Source: Desulfuromusa kysingii (GTDB lineage: Bacteria > Desulfobacterota > Desulfuromonadia > Desulfuromonadales > Geopsychrobacteraceae). Taken from it: 64,000 bases of DNA. Where the stretch lies: positions 517,390-581,389 of the forward strand of contig NZ_FNQN01000001.1 of NCBI RefSeq assembly GCF_900107645.1, given 5' to 3'. Of the stretch, positions 25,520 to 34,035 are shown one piece after another. The position numbers and the translations under genes were made by a program. Numbering within the stretch: the first letter of the stretch is position 1; each line of letters starts with the position of its first letter. Below the pieces are notes generated by a model that worked only from the letters and a program-made list of their open reading frames with translations, did no database searches and was not told the origin of the DNA.

Positions 25520-26194
25520 ATGAATAGCAAGATTCTTATTGTTGAAGACGAACAAAAACTGGCTGAATTGCATCGTGATTATTTGCAGAAATCTGGATAT
25601 ACCACCGCATGGTTGGCCGACGGATTACAAGTTATCTCTTGGGTCAGAGAGAACTCTCCCGATTTGATTCTCCTGGATTTGATGTTGCCCGGCAAAGATG
25701 GGTTGGATATCTGCAAAGAGATCCGGACCTTCTCCAGTGTCCCGATTATTATCGTGACCGCTCGTGTTGAAGAGATCGACAGGCTGCTGGGGTTGGAATT
25801 AGGGGCTGATGATTACATATGCAAACCCTTTAGTCCCCGTGAGGTTGTCGCGCGGGTCAAAACCGTGTTACGTCGCAGTGCCCCGCAAACAGACGAAGAG
25901 CAACAGCTTTTAGTCTTGGATGAAGAGCGTTACCAAGCCACATTGAAGGGGACAAATCTTGATCTGACTCCTGTCGAATTTAAACTTTTGAGCATCTTTT
26001 CCCAACGCCCGGGTCGGGTCTTTTCCCGCAATCAGGTGATGGATCTCCTCTATTCTGATCAGCGCATCGTCTGTGATCGGACTATTGACAGCCACATCAA
26101 AAAACTACGTAAAAAAATAGCGATTGCAGCGCCGGAACTCGAGTTGATTCATTCAATCTACGGAATTGGGTATAAATACGAACCGTCGCCATAG
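25520..26194 (+). CDS. OmpR-family response regulator, BaeR-like
   Basis: 224-aa regulator with an intact receiver (acidic pair in IVEDE, Asp53 in LLDLMLPG, Lys in ICKPFSPRE) and a winged helix (LTPVEFKLLSIFSQRPGRVFSR, TIDSHIKKLRKKI, GIGYKYEP). ATG 25520 gives the family N terminus and follows GGGAACCGTT; ATG 25502, overlapping the kinase stop, is the alternative. It is the cognate partner of the kinase just upstream. Targets may include the neighbouring EF-hand and flavoprotein operons, but no shared box was found by eye. Confidence 0.92.
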   Translation: MNSKILIVEDEQKLAELHRDYLQKSGYTTAWLADGLQVISWVRENSPDLILLDLMLPGKDGLDICKEIRTFSSVPIIIVTARVEEIDRLLGLELGADDYICKPFSPREVVARVKTVLRRSAPQTDEEQQLLVLDEERYQATLKGTNLDLTPVEFKLLSIFSQRPGRVFSRNQVMDLLYSDQRIVCDRTIDSHIKKLRKKIAIAAPELELIHSIYGIGYKYEPSP

Positions 26195-26243
26195 AAAGGT
26201 CTTTGTCCCAATAGTCTTTCCAGGAACAGAACCCGTTTGCCAG

Positions 26244-27047
26244 CTATAAATTTAGATCGAGTGGCAATGACGCGCCACGAATCTGTCTGGGCTTATAAAA
26301 TGCGATGGCATTATCATAGAATACTTTGGCCGCAAGCTTTTCACCAACAGCTTCAATAACAAGCAGATAATCATCGTCCAGATATGGTCGAATTGCCCGC
26401 GTTGAAGGTAAGTCGGTACCGAAAATAAGGCAGTTGGGGTTGGTGGAAACGATCTGCTGTAATGCTTGTTTAACATTAAAATCAACGCGATAAAATCCTG
26501 TCGCTTTAACGGTGATCCCTCTTTCTGCTAATTTCAACAATGTTGCAAAACCTGATTTTGACAGTCCTAAATGAGCGATTGACACCGAAGGGAGTGAAAT
26601 CAGAAGTTCATATAGATCTGCCAGATCTGATGAATCAATATACAACTCGACGTGCCAACCAGCCAGTTCATAGAGTCTACATGCAAAAGCCTCGAGGTTT
26701 TCCAGACCCTCTGATCCTCCCCGTTTCAGGTTGAAACGTACCCCCCTGACTCCAGCCGCATTCAGAGTTAAAATCTCTTCGTCAGCAACAGTTGCAGGTA
26801 ATTGGGTCACGCCAACATATTCAGGACCCAGTTGCTGCAGAGCTGCAATCAGGTAGTTCTGGTCAAATCCTTGAAATGATCCAGAGACAATCGCGCCTCC
26901 AGCCAGATCATAATCTTTGAGCCTTTCTGCATAAGCGGTACCGGGGAAGGGCTCAGGTAAAAAGCCGTTGTTTTCTACTAGTGGAAAACGCGGGTCGATA
27001 ATATGAAAATGACTATCGAATAATTTAAAATCTTTTGTTGTTTTCAC
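26244..27047 (-). CDS. Amidohydrolase-2 family metal-dependent hydrolase
   Basis: 267-aa TIM-barrel hydrolase with the N-terminal metal motif FDSHFHIIDPRFP, later His in IAHLGLSKSG and Asp in FGTDLPSTR. It resembles the 2-pyrone-4,6-dicarboxylate hydrolase/ACMSD group. Being last in the tct-GntR run, it probably acts on the imported carboxylate or a product of it. Confidence 0.82.
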   Translation of the reverse strand: MKTTKDFKLFDSHFHIIDPRFPLVENNGFLPEPFPGTAYAERLKDYDLAGGAIVSGSFQGFDQNYLIAALQQLGPEYVGVTQLPATVADEEILTLNAAGVRGVRFNLKRGGSEGLENLEAFACRLYELAGWHVELYIDSSDLADLYELLISLPSVSIAHLGLSKSGFATLLKLAERGITVKATGFYRVDFNVKQALQQIVSTNPNCLIFGTDLPSTRAIRPYLDDDYLLVIEAVGEKLAAKVFYDNAIAFYKPRQIRGASLPLDLNL

Positions 27048-27073
27048 TTTCTATAACCTTTTTCTGTGTCAAT

Positions 27074-27808
27074 CTAGCGAATGACGATATGGTAGCGAAA
27101 GCTTTCGCCACGCCCAAAACTGCGTCGCCATTCAACCGGAATGTCTTCATAGGTATGTGCTAATCGTTCAACACACATAACCGGGGCACCTATTTCTATC
27201 CCCAGTGCTTCAGCGGTTTCCTGATCCGCAATCCCCGGTTGAAGATATTCATCTGCCCAAATAATTGGGGTCGAAAATTTCTCATTATAAATAGGGTAAA
27301 GTAGTTTGTTTTCGATTAAAGATTTATCCATCCCCTTGAATCTTTCATAGGGGAGAAACAGTTCTTCTATGGAAAATGGAGTTTTCTGCAAGGTTCTGAC
27401 TCTTTTGATCTTTAGTACTTCAGTGCCTGCAGCTAAATGTAATATCTCTGCAATCTGTGAATCAGCTTTGATAACAGTCATATCAAGGATGACACTACCA
27501 GGGCTGTCACCGGACAAATCGCCGGTCTGCCCATAACGGAAAAAGCGGCTGAAACTCTTTGAGAAATCAGGAGTAGCAACAAAGGTTCCTTTTCCCTGAC
27601 GCCGGAAAAGAACTCCTTCCTGAACAAGTAATCCCAAGGCTTTTTTGACCGTACCGACAGAGACATCAAGCTCTCTGGAGAGCTCATTTTCTGAGGGGAT
27701 CATCATGCCGATTTTCCAGATATTACTGGAAATCTTTTGCTTGATAGCCTCGGCCAGTTGCAGGTAGAGAGGCTTTTCGTTTTTGAAGTCGATACTCGTC
27801 TGATTCAT
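27074..27808 (-). CDS. GntR/HutC family regulator with UTRA domain
   Basis: 244-aa regulator. The winged helix is about residues 10-75 (IPSENELSRELDVSVGTVKKAL, FRRQGKGTFVA) and the UTRA ligand domain about 95-240 (KIKRVRTLQKTPFSIEELFLP, VERLAHTYEDIPVEWRRSFG). It lies between the transporter and hydrolase genes on the same strand, so it likely controls them through the palindrome at 31.03-31.09 kb. Confidence 0.9.
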   Translation of the reverse strand: MNQTSIDFKNEKPLYLQLAEAIKQKISSNIWKIGMMIPSENELSRELDVSVGTVKKALGLLVQEGVLFRRQGKGTFVATPDFSKSFSRFFRYGQTGDLSGDSPGSVILDMTVIKADSQIAEILHLAAGTEVLKIKRVRTLQKTPFSIEELFLPYERFKGMDKSLIENKLLYPIYNEKFSTPIIWADEYLQPGIADQETAEALGIEIGAPVMCVERLAHTYEDIPVEWRRSFGRGESFRYHIVIR

Positions 27809-27911
27809 ATTTCAATCCATCATAGTGTGAGTTTTTATTGCCACAAAATTGACATACCTTGATGCAGAGAAACTAAGCAGTCATTCTCTGCGCGCAGGAT
27901 GTTACCTCAAA

Positions 27912-29453
27912 CTAAGAGTTTTCGTCTTCATTTTCAATTGTCTCTACTCCAGATAGAGCTGTTTTTCCACTTCTGACCATTTTAGCTAAGATGACTGGAA
28001 GGGCCAATACCGCGATTGTCGCAATGAAAATAACCAGAGCAATCGGGCGCAGAAAGCTGTCAATGCCGCCGATTTCCACTGCCCAGAAAAAATTCCGCTC
28101 GGCTAAAGGACCTAAAAGTAATCCCAGCAAAAAAGCGGGTACTGAGTATCCGAAACGCGTTAACAGCGCACCAAAAACCCCGAAAATCACGACCAAATAC
28201 ATATCAAATAGCATCTGCCGTGATGCAAATGCTCCGATGAGGCAAAAAAGAGCGATGATCGGTACCAAATATTTGTTAGGGACTGAAGTGACATTTGACG
28301 CAAGGCGGGCAACCACCAGACCGATAGGCAGCAGTAAAATATTTGCAACAACCAGAGAAAAAAGGATCGCGTATGCTTCAACAGCATGCTCGCCAAAAAA
28401 ACTGGGTCCTGGTGTCACACCATTGATCATCAAGGCTGCCATAATGACCAACGTCGTTCCAGATCCGGGGATTCCTAAGGTGACAGTTGGGATTAGCGCG
28501 CCTCCGGGAACCCCGTTATTGCAAGCATCTGCGGCGACCAATCCTTCATCATGGCCGGTTCCAAATTTATCTGGGGTTTTACTCCATTGTTTGGCTTGTC
28601 CATAACTGACCCAAGTGGCAATAGCTGCTCCGGTGCCAGGTATCAAACCGACGAGGATGCCGATCAGTCCAGAACGAACCATGTTGATCTTATGTTTCAT
28701 TGAGGCTTTGAGTCCTTCTATTATTGGACCAAATCCATTGACCTTTTTTATCCCCTCAGCGACGAGATTTTTTTCTCCGACCAGACTGAAAAGTTCACTG
28801 AAACCAAAAACACCGAGCAGTACTGGAATCAGGGGGAAGCCCTCATAGAGCTCGAAGAATCCAAAACTGGCTCGTGTATAACCTTCTTGAAACTCTGTTC
28901 CTACACAGGCAACAAACAATCCTAGTGCCGAAGAAAAAAGGCCTTTTAATAGTGATTTTCCAGTCAGAGAACCAACAGCTGTCATGCCAAAAATTGCCAT
29001 CATGAACAGCTCGGCTGGACCAAAATTCAAGGCGTAAATACCGACCACCGGGGTTATAACTAGGGCAACCAATGCTGACAAGATTCCCCCGACTGTTGAA
29101 GCACCAATCGATAAACCCATGGCATATCCAGCTCGACCCTGTCGGGTCATCTTAAAGCCCTCAAGACAAGTTGGAGCATTTGAGGGGGTCCCAGGGATAT
29201 TGAGTAAAATCGCAGGAAAAGATCCTGCAGCTTGTGAGGCACAAAAACATGCCATCATAAAAACAACAGCATTCATTGGACCGAGATAAACAGTGAAAGG
29301 GAGGACCATTGCTAAAAAATTAGTGTCATTGAACCCTGGTATCGCCCCAATCAAGAGCCCGGCAAGCATTCCGAGCGGGAGCCACATAAGATGTTCAGGT
29401 TGTAGTAGTAGTCCCAAACCAGAAAGGATAACGTCTAAACTTGCTATACCCAC
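27912..29453 (-). CDS. Tripartite tricarboxylate transporter, large permease TctA
   Basis: 513-aa permease with about 12 helices and the TctA motifs LGMLAGLLIGAIPGFND, PAILLNIPGTPSNA and VGLIPGTGAAIATWVSYG. GTG 29453 is chosen because AGAGGTGATATC precedes it and it then follows the TctB stop by 10 bases; the longer TTG start at 29483 would overlap TctB without a ribosome site. It imports carboxylates, driven by an ion gradient, with TctB and the binding protein. Confidence 0.92.
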   Translation of the reverse strand: MGIASLDVILSGLGLLLQPEHLMWLPLGMLAGLLIGAIPGFNDTNFLAMVLPFTVYLGPMNAVVFMMACFCASQAAGSFPAILLNIPGTPSNAPTCLEGFKMTRQGRAGYAMGLSIGASTVGGILSALVALVITPVVGIYALNFGPAELFMMAIFGMTAVGSLTGKSLLKGLFSSALGLFVACVGTEFQEGYTRASFGFFELYEGFPLIPVLLGVFGFSELFSLVGEKNLVAEGIKKVNGFGPIIEGLKASMKHKINMVRSGLIGILVGLIPGTGAAIATWVSYGQAKQWSKTPDKFGTGHDEGLVAADACNNGVPGGALIPTVTLGIPGSGTTLVIMAALMINGVTPGPSFFGEHAVEAYAILFSLVVANILLLPIGLVVARLASNVTSVPNKYLVPIIALFCLIGAFASRQMLFDMYLVVIFGVFGALLTRFGYSVPAFLLGLLLGPLAERNFFWAVEIGGIDSFLRPIALVIFIATIAVLALPVILAKMVRSGKTALSGVETIENEDENS

Positions 29454-29463
29454 GATATCACCT

Positions 29464-29928
29464 CTATAGGATAAATGAGCCAATTTCCAAACGAGGTAGC
29501 GACATTTGCATCAATAAAACCATCGCAACGTAAAGAACGGCTGTAATAGTAAACGCGATTATTGTATTTCTGGACCATGATTTCCCACCTAGCCATCTAA
29601 ACAACAGTGTTAGAAACACAAAACTGCTTAAAGCGAATCCAAGGTAGGGCATCGTTGCGATATACAATAGAGGAGCAATCAGAATAATAAGAGGTTTATA
29701 TTTGTTTGCTGGTGTATCCGTTTTTTCTTTTTTCACTGGGATAGAAAAAACATAAGTGAAGATAATTCCCAGTAAAAATAAACCAGTGAGTGTCCCTAAC
29801 CCATAGGCCCACTTGATAGCAATCCAAGAAGCATCTGCAGTCTGAACAAAGTAGGCAATACCGAATAAGAGCGAGATTCCCGGAACGATTGCTTCATTCG
29901 GATTAAATCTTTTTTTATTTTTTTCCAT
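29464..29928 (-). CDS. Tripartite tricarboxylate transporter, small permease TctB
   Basis: 154-aa protein with four predicted helices (about 15-35, 40-60, 75-100, 115-145) and low sequence conservation, as usual for TctB. It is identified mainly from size, topology and position between TctC and TctA. A charged linker lies between helices 2 and 3. Confidence 0.85.
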   Translation of the reverse strand: MEKNKKRFNPNEAIVPGISLLFGIAYFVQTADASWIAIKWAYGLGTLTGLFLLGIIFTYVFSIPVKKEKTDTPANKYKPLIILIAPLLYIATMPYLGFALSSFVFLTLLFRWLGGKSWSRNTIIAFTITAVLYVAMVLLMQMSLPRLEIGSFIL

Positions 29929-29996
29929 AGTGGCCTCTTCTTAGGTGTGGCAGGGACATAAGTCCTAGCCACACCTGCAATCTCAAGCTGAAAAAA

Positions 29997-30953
29997 TCAC
30001 ATCAGATGCTTATATTCTTCCCAGACACTTTGAAATTCCTGCACGTAAGCATCACATTCTTCAGGTGTCCAGTAGTCGATAAAAGGAGCCATCCCTTGTT
30101 GCTCTGCAAACTCCAATGTTGAAGGAAGAGAGACCGCTTCTTTAAAGGTGGTAACAAGTTTGTTGTAGTTTTCTGGTGATTTTTGCATCACATCGCGTTT
30201 GATCATGAAAGCAAAAGGTTCTACTAGGTTTGGAAAATTTTTACCTGTGGCTTCTGTCAAAGTGGGAATGTCCCATAATCCTGAATAAACTTTCTTGTTT
30301 GTGAAAGAGGCCAGCGCTTTAATGAATTCTTTCTTTGATGAAGCCGAGAAATAAGGACCGATACAAGCATCAACCTGTTTGCCAGCGAGGGCGTTACGAG
30401 CTTTAGACCCACCATCAAAAGGAACAACTTTAGCGTTAATACCTGTCAGTTCGATGAGAATCTTAGCGGCCAGAGTTGAAACCGCTTTGGGATGAGAAGT
30501 TGAAATTGTTAGCGGTTTCTTCGCTGTTTTGCCTGCTTTAATAAATTCTTCAATCGTTTTGTAAGGGGAATCATTGTGCACGAGTAAGACATTGGGGTCG
30601 GTGATGAGGTTACCGACAAAACCGACTTTGTCCCATCCTGCCTTAGCTACGCCAGTGTTTACATTCATCGCATACATTGCAATGGTCGTCATGATGGTTG
30701 TGTATCCATCAGATGGTCTGGCCATCATTTTACCGAATCCAATGGCACCAGAAGCTCCTGGTGAATAATCGAAGGTAATTGGTTGGCCTAGAATTTTTTC
30801 CCAGCCTACTGCCTGAACTCTTGATGAGCGGTCAAAGCCACCACCAGCTTTCGCAGGAACAATATGAGTTATTGGTTTTGATGGAAAATCCGCTGCGAAT
30901 GAAATGCTTGTGGACAGTAAAACGAGAGCAATAATTAGGCTGAGCTTTTTCAT
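29997..30953 (-). CDS. Tripartite tricarboxylate transporter substrate-binding protein TctC
   Basis: 318-aa periplasmic binding protein. Signal peptide residues 1-22 end in SFAADFPSK. The TctC motif ITHIVPAKAGGGFDRSSR and the G-A-S-G-A-I-G-F block follow. AGGAGGTCAGTC precedes ATG 30953. It is the first gene of the tct operon, consistent with needing the highest expression. Ligand cannot be told; an aromatic-derived or short dicarboxylate fits the hydrolase next door. Confidence 0.93.
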   Translation of the reverse strand: MKKLSLIIALVLLSTSISFAADFPSKPITHIVPAKAGGGFDRSSRVQAVGWEKILGQPITFDYSPGASGAIGFGKMMARPSDGYTTIMTTIAMYAMNVNTGVAKAGWDKVGFVGNLITDPNVLLVHNDSPYKTIEEFIKAGKTAKKPLTISTSHPKAVSTLAAKILIELTGINAKVVPFDGGSKARNALAGKQVDACIGPYFSASSKKEFIKALASFTNKKVYSGLWDIPTLTEATGKNFPNLVEPFAFMIKRDVMQKSPENYNKLVTTFKEAVSLPSTLEFAEQQGMAPFIDYWTPEECDAYVQEFQSVWEEYKHLM

Positions 30954-31034
30954 GACTGACCTCCTGAAAATCGGTTGCTGGTAACGAGTGCATTCGTAGT
31001 TGGGGTTGGTGGTTGTTGTGCTAGTAATGACAGA

Positions 31035-31095
31035 AAGAACATACATCTCATCTAACTTATATAGATAAGTTAGATGAGATGTATGTTCTTGTCAA
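31035..31095 (-). promoter_or_regulatory. 56-bp perfect palindrome overlapping the tct promoter
   Basis: Two 26-bp arms (31035-31060 and 31065-31090) are exact reverse complements around ATAG. On the minus strand TTGACA (complement of 31090-31095) is followed at 17 bases by TAACTT (31067-31072), so the -10 and spacer lie in the palindrome. It sits about 80 bases before tctC. Repressor binding there, probably by the GntR protein, would block transcription. Confidence 0.8.
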
Positions 31096-31297
31096 CTAAA
31101 AATATATCGCTGTTATAAATTCGTGATAGAAGTGGATATTGCTAAGCAGATTTGATTCCTATGATCAGAGGCCGTACTGATTCAAAGGGCTTAAAGATGC
31201 CCCTGATATTGTGGCCGAAAGGATGAGGAAGAAACGAAATCGCGGGCATGCTTTGCTGGTTACGCCGACAAGTCGATCGACAATGTCACTTTGACGA

Positions 31298-31315
31298 GAC
31301 CGCTCAATAGCGGTC
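31298..31315 (-). terminator. Small stem-loop after the Rieske gene
   Basis: GACCGCT (31298-31304) and AGCGGTC (31309-31315) form a perfect 7-bp stem with a CAAT loop just past the Rieske stop. No T-tract follows on the minus strand, so termination strength is doubtful. The rest of 31096-31297 shows nothing recognisable. Confidence 0.4.
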
Positions 31316-31319
31316 ACAT

Positions 31320-31760
31320 TCATCGATTAGTTGCTTGTTCTACAATTGAAATGATTAGTCGCCCCTGATTCTTTTCTACTGGAAAGTTGGCGACCGGGCG
31401 ACGCGCAGGCCCTTCAATTTTTGCACCACAACAATCAAAGGTTGAATGATTGATGCTGCAACATTGTACTGTGTTTGTCCCTGGCACTGGGTCCAGACGG
31501 CGGTGGCCGATATGAGTGCACCTGTTGTGATAAGCCCGATATTCTCCATCCTCACTGTTGACCACCAGAACCCGTAGCGGCAGGTTGTTTCCCTCCAGAC
31601 GTAAGGCGCCACCAGAAACCGTTAATTCCGGGGCCTTTTGCAGATCGATGGTCAGTTTTCCCTCTGCATAGTTCCAGCACTGGGATTCTGCAGGTTTTTG
31701 TGTCGCGGGAGTCCCCATGACTCTTTGTAAAAAACTTCTTTTGAGTCTTTTTTCAGCCAT
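31320..31760 (-). CDS. Rieske [2Fe-2S]-like protein, non-standard second motif
   Basis: 146-aa protein with a Rieske fold. The first ligand motif is CTHIGH (Cys81-x-His83). The second is CCSINHSTFD, where His105 is three residues after Cys101 and four after Cys100, instead of the usual CxxH. Two more Cys follow (110, 111). ATG 31760 follows AAGGAGGAAGCG. No oxygenase or cytochrome bc partner is adjacent. It may be a ferredoxin or a divergent relative with altered cluster binding. Confidence 0.75.
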   Translation of the reverse strand: MAEKRLKRSFLQRVMGTPATQKPAESQCWNYAEGKLTIDLQKAPELTVSGGALRLEGNNLPLRVLVVNSEDGEYRAYHNRCTHIGHRRLDPVPGTNTVQCCSINHSTFDCCGAKIEGPARRPVANFPVEKNQGRLIISIVEQATNR

Positions 31761-31814
31761 CGCTTCCTCCTTGTTGAAATGCAAATTTTTTGTCTTAGCC
31801 AGTGAAAATGTTCA

Positions 31815-32501
31815 TCACAAGTCAGAGTTATGGTTTGGAATTTCTTCTGGTAATTCGATCAAGCTCTGAACCGTAATCGTTGGTTCAATTCCCCAGGGGT
31901 CGAAGAGCGCGTCTGGAGAGCGCTTGACCCAGGCTGCTTTCATTCCGGCTGACATTGAGCCGATGATATCAAAGGGATTGCTGGAAATCAGCCATGTGTT
32001 GGCGCCTGTTGATGCTGATCGCTTGAGAAAGTGATGATAGATCTCTGGATTCGGCTTGAAGGTCTTGATTTCATCAGCGCTGACAACATCAAGAAACAGA
32101 TCTCGGATGTCAGCATTGTTCAGCAATGCTTCGAGAGCGTTTGCCGCGCCATTTGAAAAGGCAAAAAGTTGAAAGCCAGCAGTCTGCAGTTGAGTGAGGC
32201 CTTTTTTAACATCATTAAACGCGGGCAGGACACGATAAATGCTCATGAGTTCTGTTTTTTGCTCGTCGTTCAAGTTGGATTGATAATAAGCGCAGGTATA
32301 ATCAAGGGCCTGACGGGTGCAGATGGCAAAGTTTGCATAGTTTTGCATCAAACCTTTGCGAAACGAATACTCTAATTGTTTGTCTCTCCAGGTGTCCGAA
32401 AAGGCTTTTGCCTTATCACCGACCAGAACTTTTAGTGCACTTAGAACACCATGAGTGTCGATCAAGGTTCCATAAACATCGAAAGCTAAGGTTGTCTGCA
32501 T
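31815..32501 (-). CDS. Haloacid dehalogenase type II
   Basis: 228-aa HAD enzyme. Nucleophile Asp is in FDVYGTLID (about residue 8), motif II is FSNGAANAL, Lys in DEIKTFKPNPEIYHH, and SSNPFDIIGSMSAGMKAAWV matches L-2-haloacid dehalogenase-type proteins. Hydrolysis of 2-haloacids is possible, but many close relatives have other substrates. It lies in a run of minus-strand detoxification-type genes. Confidence 0.85.
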   Translation of the reverse strand: MQTTLAFDVYGTLIDTHGVLSALKVLVGDKAKAFSDTWRDKQLEYSFRKGLMQNYANFAICTRQALDYTCAYYQSNLNDEQKTELMSIYRVLPAFNDVKKGLTQLQTAGFQLFAFSNGAANALEALLNNADIRDLFLDVVSADEIKTFKPNPEIYHHFLKRSASTGANTWLISSNPFDIIGSMSAGMKAAWVKRSPDALFDPWGIEPTITVQSLIELPEEIPNHNSDL

Positions 32502-32566
32502 GAAGGACTCCTGTTGTTATGAGAATGCTTCTTTAAGCCGAATGGTTCTGTCACCACTCTGCTCAT

Positions 32567-33214
32567 CTATGACAGTTTGCTCTGTTCTGTCAATATTTGC
32601 TTATAAACAGCGATCGGTTGAGCGCCAGTGAGAACCTCTGAGCGGTTGATGATGACTGTCGGTACCGATGAAATGCCCGTGTTGTACCAATGCATCTCCT
32701 GTTCCAGAATGCGTTTTCGGGCCCCATTATCGTCCAATCGGGATAAACCTTCAGCGACATTTAAGCCAACATTTTGCAACGCCTGCTCAAGAATTTGTCG
32801 ATCAGAGATATCTTGTCGATCACTGAAAAAACTGTAGAAAAGTTGGGTGTTTAACTTTGTTTGGAGTCCCAGTTCTTTTGCGTAATCGAGCAATATGTGT
32901 GCGTCCCGAGTGTTGACAACTTTCATTCCGTTGAAAAAATCAAACTTGAACTCAAGTTCTTCACCCAACTTTGTTATCATCGCGCGATTGCGGGCCCCTT
33001 CCTCTGCGGTTGAGCCGTACTTACGCGTCCCATAAGCCTGTATCTCTTCACCTGCTGCGGGCATATCTGGATTGATCTCAAATGGTTGCCATTGTAGCTC
33101 AACTTTATCTTCAATTCCCATCTCCAAGATGGCTGTTTTCAGTCGTTTATAACCAATGATACACCAGGGGCAAACGACATCGGAAATAATCTCCAGTCTG
33201 ATCTTCTCTGCCAT
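32567..33214 (-). CDS. DsbA-family FrnE-like oxidoreductase
   Basis: 215-aa thioredoxin-fold protein with CPWC in SDVVCPWCIIGYKRL (about residues 11-25) and the C-terminal cis-Pro loop GISSVPTVIINRSE. There is no signal peptide, so it is cytoplasmic, as for FrnE/2-hydroxychromene-2-carboxylate isomerase relatives. AAAGGAGCTATT precedes ATG 33214, and this ribosome site is complementary to an upstream segment. Confidence 0.9.
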   Translation of the reverse strand: MAEKIRLEIISDVVCPWCIIGYKRLKTAILEMGIEDKVELQWQPFEINPDMPAAGEEIQAYGTRKYGSTAEEGARNRAMITKLGEELEFKFDFFNGMKVVNTRDAHILLDYAKELGLQTKLNTQLFYSFFSDRQDISDRQILEQALQNVGLNVAEGLSRLDDNGARKRILEQEMHWYNTGISSVPTVIINRSEVLTGAQPIAVYKQILTEQSKLS

Positions 33215-33216
33215 AA

Positions 33217-33284
33217 TAGCTCCTTTTCTGCAGCCTTATCTATAACTATCAGCCGCTCAGCTTGTCGGCTCCTCAAAGGAGCTA
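33217..33284 (-). promoter_or_regulatory. Possible Shine-Dalgarno-sequestering leader of the FrnE-like gene
   Basis: In the minus-strand leader TAGCTCCTTT (complement of 33275-33284) can pair perfectly over 10 bases with the ribosome site AAAGGAGCTA (33217-33226). The same anti-site can instead form a local hairpin, GCTCCT with AGGAGC, across 33268-33282. These two structures exclude each other, as in a riboswitch or thermometer platform. Confidence 0.5.
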
Positions 33285-33364
33285 TCCCGGATGTAATGTT
33301 AGAAGAAGCATCAGTCATGCGCGGGACGACAAGCTAAAAGCGGCATATTTTTATTGATTATTGA

Positions 33365-33916
33365 TTATTGCTTTGTCCACGCATATTTCTTAAATGGTGT
33401 ATCGACCGGTGTTTCAGCAATAGCGTTGACATAGTTGCTGATCACTTTTTGCGACAGACCGAGGATGATTTCCAGTAGCTGCTGTTTGTTGTATCCGGCA
33501 GCATAAAAAGTCTCAACTTCAGCATCTGTCAAGCGTCCGCGACTACGGACCATGGCCAGTGTTGTTGTGTGCAGGGCCTGGAGCTTCTCGTTGGGCATCG
33601 GGGTTTGATTTCTCAGCGCTTCGGTTATGGCAGAATCGACCTGCATCATATTCGCTATCCCTGTATGGGCGGGGACACAATAGTGACACCCATGCTCGAC
33701 ATTAATTGTCTGCCAGACAACGGTGAGCTCGTCGTTATTGAAGGATGAATTTTGAAACAGCCCGTGGAGAACTTGATAGGCATCTAGAAGGCCAGGGGCT
33801 TCTGCGAGGACACCGTGCAGACCAGGGACTCTGCCAAATGCTTTACGGGATTTTTCCAACAGCAGTTTACTTTCTCTCGGGGCGGATTCGATTGTATGGA
33901 TAGTTAGCTTGTTCAT
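33365..33916 (-). CDS. Carboxymuconolactone decarboxylase/AhpD-like protein
   Basis: 183-aa helical protein with the AhpD-type site EHGCHYCVPAHT (CxxC plus His, about residues 79-90). AhpD-like proteins reduce peroxiredoxin systems; other members act on ring-cleavage products. The promoter upstream carries a palindrome shared with the TetR promoter, so both are probably one regulon. Confidence 0.86.
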   Translation of the reverse strand: MNKLTIHTIESAPRESKLLLEKSRKAFGRVPGLHGVLAEAPGLLDAYQVLHGLFQNSSFNNDELTVVWQTINVEHGCHYCVPAHTGIANMMQVDSAITEALRNQTPMPNEKLQALHTTTLAMVRSRGRLTDAEVETFYAAGYNKQQLLEIILGLSQKVISNYVNAIAETPVDTPFKKYAWTKQ

Positions 33917-33979
33917 AAAAGTTAATCTCCTTGAAAGGATGAATGGTTCTTCTGTCAGTCGACTTTGTTGTCCGTTCTC

Positions 33980-34008
33980 TTTAAAACGATCGTTCTGAAA
34001 TTGGTCAA
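33980..34008 (-). promoter_or_regulatory. TetR-type operator in the AhpD-like promoter
   Basis: On the minus strand TTGACC (complement of 34003-34008) and TTTAAA (33980-33985) are 17 bases apart. Between them lies the near-palindrome AAAACGATCGTTCT (33983-33996). The block CGTTCTGAAA..GGTCAA is also found at the TetR promoter (34651-34666). Confidence 0.65.
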
Positions 34009-34035
34009 AAAAAATCTTTTGAACTGTCTCTGTGC

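Noticed and set aside
27991-28605. 204-codon open frame on the plus strand opposite TctA
   Set aside because: Lies wholly inside the tctA coding region, has no ribosome site or recognisable motif and an unnatural Lys/Pro/Thr-rich composition.
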